From assembly GCA_903865465.1 (NCBI GenBank), contig CAIPJU010000636.1:1-16064 (forward strand): a stretch of DNA of 16,064 nucleotides, read 5' to 3'. The notes below the pieces were generated by a model. It made no database searches, was not told the DNA's origin, and saw only the letters and a list, made by a program, of their open reading frames with translations. Origin of the DNA: an uncultured Bacteroidota bacterium (lineage in GTDB: Bacteria; Bacteroidota; Bacteroidia; Bacteroidales; VadinHA17). Position 1 is the stretch's first letter. Each line of letters starts with the position of its first letter. Made by a program: the position numbers and the translations under genes. Of this stretch, positions 8,638 to 14,317 are shown one piece after another.

Positions 8638-9333
8638 TCATCCTATTTCAGAAAGCTCGATAAGTCTCTCCTTATCCAGTATTTTAATTCTTGAGGATTC
8701 GGAAGAGACTACGCCGGCCTCTTCAAACTCTTTAAGTATTCTTACTACGCACTCTTTTGCCATGCTGGTCATCTCCCCCAGTTCCTGCCTCGAAAGGATC
8801 ATTTCAAATTCGTCTCTCTCAAAAACATCATCGGAAAGATATAACAGGGTGTCAGCAAGACGTCCTGACATTCTTTTCTGGACAAGGCTGACCATTCTGT
8901 TATGCGTCCAGAGTGATTTACTGCTCAGGTCTTCAATAAAACTCTCGGCGAATTCTCCATTTGACCTGACTATATGCCGAAAGATGTCGAAGCTCAAAAA
9001 ACAGGCATGGACAGGAGTTATAGCCGCTACGGAATAGCTGTTTCTTGAATCGACATAGGCACCGGGTCCGAGGATCAGTTTCCCCGGTAAGGCGATTCCG
9101 ATAATGAAATTCTTCCCTTTATTTCCCTCAATATATGATTTAGCCATACCTGTCGACATGAAAAGGGCGCTGGATGTAGGTGAGCCCTGTTTTAGCATAA
9201 TCTCCCCGGGTTTGAACATGGCTTCGTACCTGTTCTCATTGATCAACTGCAATTCACTTTTGGTAAGAAGTTTAAAACTCTTCCATCCCTGATTGCACGA
9301 TTCACAATTGTTCAATAATTTTAGGTTTGACAT
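8638..9333 (-). CDS. Crp/Fnr-family transcription regulator, FNR-like
   Basis: 231 residues from ATG at 9333, preceded by AAGG six bases upstream; a longer frame from TTG at 9426 adds an unconvincing leader and would run into the promoter. Cyclic-nucleotide-binding-type beta-roll about 25-125, long dimerisation helix about 128-160, winged helix-turn-helix about 175-228. The recognition helix is SMAKECVVRIL (190-200), with Glu194 and Arg198 at the positions of FNR Glu209 and Arg213; FNR Ser212 is Val197 here. Cysteines: Cys10 and Cys13 (CESC), Cys111 and Cys195. By hand alignment Cys10, Cys13 and Cys111 fall on E. coli FNR Cys20, Cys23 and Cys122, while Cys29 has become Ser19 or is missing. 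An oxygen/redox or NO sensing role is therefore plausible but not shown. A perfect FNR box lies 80 bp upstream, suggesting autoregulation; ccsBA follows directly. Confidence 0.88.
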   Translation of the reverse strand: MSNLKLLNNCESCNQGWKSFKLLTKSELQLINENRYEAMFKPGEIMLKQGSPTSSALFMSTGMAKSYIEGNKGKNFIIGIALPGKLILGPGAYVDSRNSYSVAAITPVHACFLSFDIFRHIVRSNGEFAESFIEDLSSKSLWTHNRMVSLVQKRMSGRLADTLLYLSDDVFERDEFEMILSRQELGEMTSMAKECVVRILKEFEEAGVVSSESSRIKILDKERLIELSEIG

Positions 9334-9385
9334 AACAGCCTTATTAAAGGTGGTTAAAAATATACTTTTACATATCTGTAATACA

Positions 9386-9393
9386 CAAATATA
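9386..9393 (-). promoter_or_regulatory. Bacteroidota -7 promoter element for the regulator-ccsBA operon
   Basis: On the minus strand the bases read TATATTTG, an exact match to the Bacteroidota -7 consensus TAnnTTTG, about 53 bp before the regulator ATG at 9333. No TTTG-type -33 element is seen at the usual distance. Instead the FNR-like box lies there, as expected for an activator-dependent promoter. Confidence 0.5.
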
Positions 9394-9412
9394 ACAAATA
9401 TCATAAAACGAA

Positions 9413-9426
9413 TTGATATTTATCAA
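9413..9426. promoter_or_regulatory. perfect FNR box between the regulator and the hexaheme cytochrome gene
   Basis: TTGATATTTATCAA matches the FNR/CRP-superfamily consensus TTGAT-N4-ATCAA at all ten specified positions. Its centre (9419.5) is about 38-41 bp upstream of the start point predicted from the minus-strand -7 element at 9386-9393. This is the class II activator position and would drive the Crp/Fnr gene and ccsBA. It is 127 bp from the divergent cytochrome start, so it could also act there. Additional ATCAA half-sites occur at 9432-9436 and 9444-9448. Confidence 0.7.
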
Positions 9427-9503
9427 ATATGATCAATACATCTATCAATTGGCAATGTTGCAAATAGCATTTTTACTGTTACATAGATAACAATACCATT
9501 TTG

Positions 9504-9511
9504 TATCTTGC
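9504..9511 (+). promoter_or_regulatory. weak -7-like element before the hexaheme cytochrome gene
   Basis: TATCTTGC resembles the Bacteroidota -7 consensus TAnnTTTG with a shortened T run, 35 bp before the ATG at 9546. No good -33 partner is seen, so this is only the best candidate in the interval. Confidence 0.25.
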
Positions 9512-9545
9512 CCTAAGAAATAATTTAAATTTAACCTTAATAGCT

Positions 9546-10883
9546 ATGAAAACCTTTTTGAAGTTAATTTCACTTTTTACCATTGCCGGTTTCTTCCTTG
9601 CTTCATGCGAAGGCCCAACTGGTCCTGCGGGTGCAGCTGGTAAAGATGGTACTAATGGTACAAACGGCACTGATGCAAACGAAACATGCAAACTGTGCCA
9701 TAATCCTACAGTAGTTGATGCTGTAGCTGTACAGTTTGATTTTTCAAAGCACGCTTTTGGAGAAGCTGCATCTAGTGAAAGTGGTAATACCGGCTGTTCA
9801 CCTTGCCATGCATCGGAAGCTTTCAAATATGTATGCAAGAACAATGTTCCTTCAACCTTTACCCTTGGTTCAAATGGGAAATACAGCAATGATTATGCTA
9901 CAGTAGCAGGCAATGCAATGGGTGAGTTAACCTGTTTCACCTGCCACAGCAGTCTTCACACTACCTATGCAGGTACAGATTTCTCACCTCTGACAACTAC
10001 TGCAGCAGTTTCGATGACAATGTGGAAGGGAACGAAGACCATCAATCTTACACAGGATGGCGGAATTGGTAACCTTTGCGTAAAATGCCACCAGCCACGT
10101 CCTCTTACAACCAGTACCACTCTTTCGAATGGAGATGTTGTTGATTATGCAGCTCTTGCCAGCAGTCCAACCGATAAATTCTACGATAGTACAGTTGGTA
10201 ATGCACAGCCAAACAAGCTTCTTCCTTCATACAGAATGCACGTACATTATGGCGGTGTTGGCGCAGTATTTGCAGGTGTTGGCGGTATTGAGTTCCCAGG
10301 CACACTCAGCTATACAAGCTCTGACCACGCAACAGTTGCTTCATGCCAGGATTGCCATATGGCTGCTGTATCAGGTAAGGCTGGCGGACATACATTCTCA
10401 GCTCTTGGCAATTTCAACGGTTGCAAAGCTGCAGCATGTCACTCATCCGGAGTCAGTGCAACAGATGCAACATTCTGGACAGGCCCTCGTAATGATATCA
10501 AAGGTCTTCTCAGCACACTTGCAGGAAAAATCAACGCTCTGGGCGATGGTACAAACAAAGTCCTTCATACCGATGGTGCCTCTACCAACCTCTGGCTTGG
10601 TATTACAAACGAAAACTATGACGGATACCTTGATGTTTATGATCCTTCAACCAACCCCGCTGGTAAATACAAAAACCCGGCTCCTGCAGGTAGCTGGACA
10701 GCAGACCAGAAAACAACAAACAACTCGCTTTCAACATTCCCTTCACTTTTGAATGTTGCAGCTGGCGCTATGATCAACTTCCAGCTCTGCCTCAGGGACT
10801 ACAGCCTTGGAATACATAATTACAAATACACAAAAGCACTGTTGCAGAACTCAATTGATGCTATGACAACAGCAGGAATCTAA
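9546..10883 (+). CDS. hexaheme c-type cytochrome lipoprotein with collagen-like spacer
   Basis: 445 residues from ATG at 9546, chosen because it starts the lipoprotein signal with lipobox LASC (Cys21); upstream in-frame sequence from TTG at 9501 has no signal character. After Cys21 comes a short collagen-like Gly-x-y tract (EGPTGPAGAAGKDGTNGTNG), probably a flexible tether. Heme motifs: C48-C51-H52, C84-C87-H88, C130-C133-H134, C178-C181-H182, C267-C270-H271, and an expanded C293-K-A-A-A-C298-H299 (CX4CH). The C-terminus has the pattern LRDYSLGIHNYKYTKALL, reminiscent of the end of NrfA-like and other multiheme cytochromes, with a possible axial His423. No catalytic domain is recognised, so it may be an electron carrier or a reductase of unknown substrate at the periplasm or cell surface. 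It is divergent from the FNR-like regulator and ends at a strong terminator. Confidence 0.88.
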   Translation: MKTFLKLISLFTIAGFFLASCEGPTGPAGAAGKDGTNGTNGTDANETCKLCHNPTVVDAVAVQFDFSKHAFGEAASSESGNTGCSPCHASEAFKYVCKNNVPSTFTLGSNGKYSNDYATVAGNAMGELTCFTCHSSLHTTYAGTDFSPLTTTAAVSMTMWKGTKTINLTQDGGIGNLCVKCHQPRPLTTSTTLSNGDVVDYAALASSPTDKFYDSTVGNAQPNKLLPSYRMHVHYGGVGAVFAGVGGIEFPGTLSYTSSDHATVASCQDCHMAAVSGKAGGHTFSALGNFNGCKAAACHSSGVSATDATFWTGPRNDIKGLLSTLAGKINALGDGTNKVLHTDGASTNLWLGITNENYDGYLDVYDPSTNPAGKYKNPAPAGSWTADQKTTNNSLSTFPSLLNVAAGAMINFQLCLRDYSLGIHNYKYTKALLQNSIDAMTTAGI

Positions 10884-10908
10884 TGTGAAATAACTAACCA
10901 ATGAAATT

Positions 10909-10938
10909 AAAGCCGGGTTTTGCAGCCCGGCTTTTTTT
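10909..10938 (+). terminator. rho-independent terminator of the hexaheme cytochrome gene
   Basis: AAAGCCGGG / CCCGGCTTT inverted repeat: core arms AGCCGGG at 10911-10917 and CCCGGCT at 10926-10932, with an 8-nt loop and seven T residues at 10932-10938. It begins 25 bp after the stop codon. Confidence 0.88.
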
Positions 10939-11156
10939 ATCCTATGGCCCCACCACTTATCACCTACTGGTTAAGCATTTCTAAATCACTGGATCGTATG
11001 GCAGGCGGTGCAAATTCCACCATGAATATCCCTGAATCTTACTTTCAGAGATGAGATTGAATATGGCCCTGAATTCTTGATTTATTTGAGTCTTAAATCT
11101 CTCTTCAGCCATCCATTAAATGCACTCTTTATTAATTTATCAGTCGGGCCACAGAT
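10939..11156. other. non-coding gap with a degraded-looking cytochrome fragment on the minus strand
   Basis: No full gene is seen between the two terminators. On the minus strand an ATG at 11112 opens a 43-codon frame (MAEERFKTQINQEFRAIFNL...) ending at 10981. A neighbouring frame over the same bases reads RFRDIHGGICTACHTIQ-stop, with a canonical CXXCH heme motif encoded at 10998-11012. The two pieces are in different frames, so this may be a frameshifted relic of a short cytochrome-type gene, or chance. Confidence 0.3.
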
Positions 11157-11202
11157 ATAAAAAGTCCGCGGCAAAATCTCTGTGAAACTTTGCCGCGGAC
11201 TT
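11157..11202 (-). terminator. strong terminator of the four-gene cytochrome operon
   Basis: A perfect 14-bp inverted repeat, AAGTCCGCGGCAAA at 11162-11175 and TTTGCCGCGGACTT at 11189-11202, with a 13-nt loop. On the minus strand the stem is followed by TTTTTAT, and it begins 18 bp after the stop codon of the cytochrome b gene. It could also stop read-through from the plus strand. Confidence 0.88.
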
Positions 11203-11219
11203 ATCTTCAATACTTGTAC

Positions 11220-11846
11220 TTAATCAACGTGCTCTTCGTCGTGTTCGTGGTAACCTGTTATCATACCCTTGAAAAGCGAAAAAGGAGTTCGTCCCAGAGT
11301 ACAGGTATATATATGAATTATCATAAAAATCGAAAGGAAAAATCCCATGGTAATATGAAGAACATCCGTAAGAATAAGCCTGCTTACTCCGAAGAACCTG
11401 TCAATTGTAATTTCGGGGAAAAACAATCCGATTCCTGAAATGATAAGAAACGGAAATGCAACATACATCGCAAATACGTAAGTAATTTTTTGCAGCGGGT
11501 TGAATTTGCTTTTCTCAGTAACAGGGAAGGGGTGTTTTTCACCTTTAAACATTCCGAAACCATAAAACTTAGCCTGGCTGATAAGATCCTGTACAAAATT
11601 CTCCTTCTTTATTTTATAATGGCCGCCATTTTTGGAGATCAGGTTCCCTGTAACAAAGGCAATATAATTAATTGTAAGTACTATGGCAGCGAAATTATGC
11701 CACCTGACTGACATTGCAAACCCTACCATATAAAAGGTACTGTTCTTATCAGTGTACTGCATGCTCAGTCCTGTGGCTATGAGAATAAGAAACATAAGTG
11801 CATTGATCATATGCCATGCTCTTATCCATCGCGGGTATAAATACAT
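11220..11846 (-). CDS. diheme cytochrome b, quinol-interacting membrane subunit (FdnI/HydC type)
   Basis: 208 residues, four predicted transmembrane helices (about 13-29, 51-70, 121-143, 159-181). Four histidines stand at helix positions suitable for two b hemes: His12 (RAWH), His50 (VRWH), His164 (VLHITMGF) and His178 (MIIHIY). The last two are spaced 14 residues apart in the fourth helix, as in the formate dehydrogenase gamma subunit FdnI and hydrogenase cytochrome b. In that family this subunit exchanges electrons between menaquinone and a periplasmic redox protein. The C-terminus is His/Asp/Glu-rich (YHEHDEEHVD). It is the last gene of the operon, 22 bp after the heptaheme cytochrome, its likely electron partner. 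No formate dehydrogenase, hydrogenase or FeS subunit is present, so the family name should not be carried over as a function. Confidence 0.85.
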   Translation of the reverse strand: MYLYPRWIRAWHMINALMFLILIATGLSMQYTDKNSTFYMVGFAMSVRWHNFAAIVLTINYIAFVTGNLISKNGGHYKIKKENFVQDLISQAKFYGFGMFKGEKHPFPVTEKSKFNPLQKITYVFAMYVAFPFLIISGIGLFFPEITIDRFFGVSRLILTDVLHITMGFFLSIFMIIHIYTCTLGRTPFSLFKGMITGYHEHDEEHVD

Positions 11847-11868
11847 CTCAGTCTGTTTTAGAATTTCT

Positions 11869-12858
11869 TTATTTCTTTCTCAGCCTTAATAAAGTATGGA
11901 ATCCAACCACCCCGATTACTCCTGCAAAAATGATCAGGCTTAAAATATTAAGGTACTTATTGCGGTTTGCCCCAATAACATAAGACTCCTTCAGGATTAC
12001 ACCGTTAAGGAAACCATCGCGCCTGTCCTGTTTCGCTTCAAACTTATAAAGCGAAGCCATAAGGATTGAATTCTGGGAATGACATTCGTTACATCTTCTA
12101 ACGGCCTGGTCTTTAGGCATAATCTGATGTGAGACAGGCACATTGTTATTGATCTTCGTATGGCATTCTATGCATCTAACATTGGCAAAGTGAGCAGCCT
12201 GATTCGGCAGCCATTCATGCTTCTTGATAATATCTATCTCCAACCTGTCGGTAAGAAGTTTAAAACGGTCAAAGTTGGCATGGCAATTAAGACAGATAGC
12301 ATTGTCATAGGCGACTGTCTCTTTGACATTCTTCAGATTCCTTTCTGATATTTTATAGCTATGGGGATTATGGCATTTCCAGCAGGTAAAACCATCTTCC
12401 TCCATTTTGAAATGCACACTTTGTTTATAGTCTGCTTCAATCTCCTCAAAGTGATATTGGGCAAACTTCTCATCACCTCCATGACAATCGAGGCAGATTA
12501 ACTTTTGCTCCATCCTGAGTTCACCGGAATGAGGCCAGTTAGCATATTCCGTTGAATGACAGTCAGTACAGCTGAAATTCCTGTGATTCGATTTATAGAA
12601 CTCATCCTTGTCAATTATCCTTTCGGAGAACATCATCGCTTTAATCTTCCTGCCAAGCTTTTCATTTGTATATTCATACATAGCTTGACCATGGCACTTA
12701 AAACAGCGCTGGTTGTCTTCCGCGTACGGAGGAACAAAGGTTGTTGTATCCTGCGACTTGCCGCTGCCCTTTCCAAAAAAACCGTTTGCAGCTGCAATCA
12801 GGGAACCTGATGAGAGAACAGTAATAAGAAGGAACAACCGGAATATAAATAATTTCAT
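11869..12858 (-). CDS. membrane-anchored periplasmic heptaheme c-type cytochrome
   Basis: 329 residues. N-terminal signal peptide (about 1-24), then seven CXXCH motifs with heme-ligand histidines at 56, 101, 126, 163, 193, 233 and 260. A C-terminal transmembrane helix (about 302-323) ends in a basic tail (RLRKK), placing the hemes outside and the tail in the cytoplasm. Additional histidines between motifs (for example 110, 136, 149, 166, 214, 223, 244) could supply distal ligands for bis-His hemes. It resembles the cytochrome c3/NapC-NrfH-like multiheme superfamily, but I recognise no named family. Arrangement with a cytochrome b 22 bp downstream and an outer-membrane barrel 18 bp upstream suggests a periplasmic electron wire from the quinone pool outward. 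No catalytic heme motif (such as CXXCK) is present. Confidence 0.88.
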   Translation of the reverse strand: MKLFIFRLFLLITVLSSGSLIAAANGFFGKGSGKSQDTTTFVPPYAEDNQRCFKCHGQAMYEYTNEKLGRKIKAMMFSERIIDKDEFYKSNHRNFSCTDCHSTEYANWPHSGELRMEQKLICLDCHGGDEKFAQYHFEEIEADYKQSVHFKMEEDGFTCWKCHNPHSYKISERNLKNVKETVAYDNAICLNCHANFDRFKLLTDRLEIDIIKKHEWLPNQAAHFANVRCIECHTKINNNVPVSHQIMPKDQAVRRCNECHSQNSILMASLYKFEAKQDRRDGFLNGVILKESYVIGANRNKYLNILSLIIFAGVIGVVGFHTLLRLRKK

Positions 12859-12876
12859 TCCTGCTTACCTAACCAA

Positions 12877-13731
12877 TTAGAATCTTACATGTATGTTAAA
12901 CCCAATGAGATATTTCCCGTTATCATTATAAACGAGGTTTCTCTGATAAATTATCTGATTGTAATTGGCAACAAAAATCTGAAAACTGTGAGTTCCTGTT
13001 CCTATTTCCCATCCTGCAGCAAGGTTTGGTTTTGGCTGGGTAGCAAGGTCCTGTTTGGTCAGGAGCTGGTCGTACTCGAGAACCAGTGAGTTGTTTCCAA
13101 ACAGATTTGCCCTGGCGCCTGCTGAAATTCCAAGGTTAAGGTTCTTATAACCATGTGTATCATCATACCTTGTGACAGTATTGAAATATGACAATGAGGG
13201 GGCAATCTCAGCAGATATTTTTTCACTGAACTTGCGGGCTAAAATAAGCTGGGTAAGAAATGAAAGTCTATGAATCTGTTTGAATTTGGATGTTGGAGGA
13301 GCAAAGTTATCTTCTGTCCTTAGATCAGCAACAATATTTCCATAATATGCGAGTGAAACAGGCATGCTGTTATCCTCAGTCTGCTGAAGGATCTTATATT
13401 TCCATGAGATATCCTGAAGCTTATAATCTTTTGTTGTACCTACTCCTATTGAGAGCCTGTCGGTAATGCCATAATGAAGGCTTATACGGGTATTGGCAGA
13501 ACCATATATACCATAAAGATCATGAATGTTGTCGATTACACTGAACCTGTGCTGTATTTGCAATTCAAGGCTATGTTTGAACGGCGACTCAGTTGTAGCC
13601 ATATCAATGAGAGTAGTTGTTCCGAAAGTATTCTGGACAGGATTTGATTTTCCTCCTGCCTGATCAGTTGCCTGGGCAAACAAAGGAGTGATAAATAATG
13701 ACAGGGTTAAAGCGATAAAAAACTTTTTCAT
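12877..13731 (-). CDS. outer-membrane beta-barrel protein, DUF5777-like
   Basis: 284 residues with a signal peptide ending near LFAQ (about residue 20) and no lipobox Cys. The mature part has repeated alternating amphipathic strands (for example HSLELQIQHRFSVI, RISLHYGITDRLSIGVG, NLGISAGARANLFG, HSFQIFVANYNQII). It ends in the aromatic C-terminal signature of outer-membrane barrels (YLIGFNIHVRF, final Phe). This matches the Bacteroidota DUF5777-type barrels often found beside cytochromes; I recognise this by pattern rather than search. It contains no heme motifs. It lies 31 bp after the monoheme lipoprotein and 18 bp before the heptaheme cytochrome. By analogy with porin-cytochrome conduits it may sheathe a cytochrome across the outer membrane, but a simple porin or structural barrel is also possible. 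Confidence 0.8.
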   Translation of the reverse strand: MKKFFIALTLSLFITPLFAQATDQAGGKSNPVQNTFGTTTLIDMATTESPFKHSLELQIQHRFSVIDNIHDLYGIYGSANTRISLHYGITDRLSIGVGTTKDYKLQDISWKYKILQQTEDNSMPVSLAYYGNIVADLRTEDNFAPPTSKFKQIHRLSFLTQLILARKFSEKISAEIAPSLSYFNTVTRYDDTHGYKNLNLGISAGARANLFGNNSLVLEYDQLLTKQDLATQPKPNLAAGWEIGTGTHSFQIFVANYNQIIYQRNLVYNDNGKYLIGFNIHVRF

Positions 13732-13762
13732 AATGATGGGTTTTATCTGGTTTAGATTATTT

Positions 13763-14140
13763 TTAGTTATTATGTGCTCCCTGATTTATCCAGATCAGGA
13801 TTTTCTGCTTTTGAATATCAGAGGTTCTCGGACTATGATCCGTTCCGATAAGTTTTACATACAATGGACTTGTCTCACCTGGCAGGGTCACATAACCATG
13901 AGTTGTGAGATATGCATAAGAATACCCATCCCTGAGGTCCGGGGCCTTAACGGCTCCATGGCACGACAGACAGATTGAATTAAAAATCGGCTGCACGTCG
14001 GCCTCGAAATGCACAGAGTCGACAGGATTAATTGTCGGTGGTGTATATGTATTCTTTTCGCATGACGATATTCCGGTCACAGTTGCTATTACGAACACCG
14101 CAACCAGAATCTGACTGATCATATTTACTTTTTTATTCAT
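13763..14140 (-). CDS. monoheme cytochrome c-like lipoprotein
   Basis: 125 residues. Lipoprotein signal with lipobox ISSC (Cys27), a short Pro/Thr linker, then one heme motif in DVQPIFNSICLSCHG (C57, C60, H61). After that come APDLRDGYSYAYL, SPLYVKL and a terminal QKQKILIWINQGA helix. This layout matches small class I-like cytochrome domains widespread in Bacteroidota and Planctomycetes. Members usually offer a Met distal ligand in an H/R-M-P motif before the last helix; here the equivalent stretch reads TDHSPRTS, with no Met anywhere after the signal region, so His102 or His81 may serve instead. It is the first gene of the four-gene operon, whose -7 element lies 25 bp upstream. Lipidation places it at the outer membrane or periplasmic face, next to the barrel encoded 31 bp downstream. 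Confidence 0.85.
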   Translation of the reverse strand: MNKKVNMISQILVAVFVIATVTGISSCEKNTYTPPTINPVDSVHFEADVQPIFNSICLSCHGAVKAPDLRDGYSYAYLTTHGYVTLPGETSPLYVKLIGTDHSPRTSDIQKQKILIWINQGAHNN

Positions 14141-14164
14141 GTCTAAAGCTTGTTAAATAATTCA

Positions 14165-14172
14165 CAAAGATA
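14165..14172 (-). promoter_or_regulatory. -7 promoter element of the cytochrome operon
   Basis: Minus strand reads TATCTTTG, an exact TAnnTTTG match, 25 bp before the ATG at 14140. No TTTG -33 element is seen at standard distance, so activation by a bound regulator is possible. Confidence 0.55.
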
Positions 14173-14232
14173 TCTGATTAAGCTGATTTATAGTGGTGTA
14201 TAATCACAAAAATGGGGATTTCGGGATGCTTT

Positions 14233-14261
14233 TTATCATGTTGATAATTGATTTTTGTCAA
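14233..14261. promoter_or_regulatory. overlapping dyads, including a near-perfect FNR-like box, between divergent promoters
   Basis: TTATCA-TGT-TGATAA at 14233-14247 is a perfect dyad. It abuts TTGATTTTTGTCAA at 14248-14261, which matches the FNR consensus TTGAT-N4-ATCAA at nine of ten positions and sits inside AATTGA-N6-TCAATT (14246-14263). The second site centres roughly 93 bp upstream of the predicted start of the minus operon and about 50 bp upstream of the plus-strand gene's predicted start. Confidence 0.45.
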
Positions 14262-14271
14262 TTAATAAGAT

Positions 14272-14301
14272 TTTGAGATAAATTCATTTTAGTTATCTTT
14301 G
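14272..14301 (+). promoter_or_regulatory. Bacteroidota-type promoter of the GPP34 gene
   Basis: TTTG at 14272-14275, an 18-nt spacer, then TATCTTTG at 14294-14301, closely matching the Bacteroidota -33/-7 pattern (TTTG ... TAnnTTTG). The start codon follows 16 bp later at 14318. Confidence 0.65.
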
Positions 14302-14317
14302 ATTAAAACCCAGTTAA

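Noticed and set aside
8516..9037. 173-residue Ser/Ile/Leu-rich plus-strand frame across the ccsBA-regulator boundary
   Set aside because: It is antisense to two clear genes and has the composition typical of a complementary-strand shadow.
9334..9426. N-terminal extension of the Crp/Fnr regulator to a TTG at 9426
   Set aside because: It would place the -7 element and FNR box inside or at the start of the coding region; the ATG at 9333 has a better upstream AAGG and fits the family's length.
9479..9889. 136-residue minus-strand frame opposite the start of the hexaheme cytochrome
   Set aside because: Its Pro/Ala-rich composition is the antisense of the collagen-like Gly-Pro tract; no signal, motif or start context.
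10129..10752. 207-residue plus-strand open frame inside the hexaheme cytochrome gene
   Set aside because: It is a shifted frame of a gene with six in-frame heme motifs and a lipoprotein signal; its own translation is Gln/His-rich with no domain character.
11220..12858. Annotation of the cytochrome b plus heptaheme pair as formate dehydrogenase or NrfH/NapC nitrite/nitrate system
   Set aside because: The His spacing resembles FdnI, but no catalytic, FeS or CXXCK-type subunit is present in the window, so only the membrane quinol module is supported.
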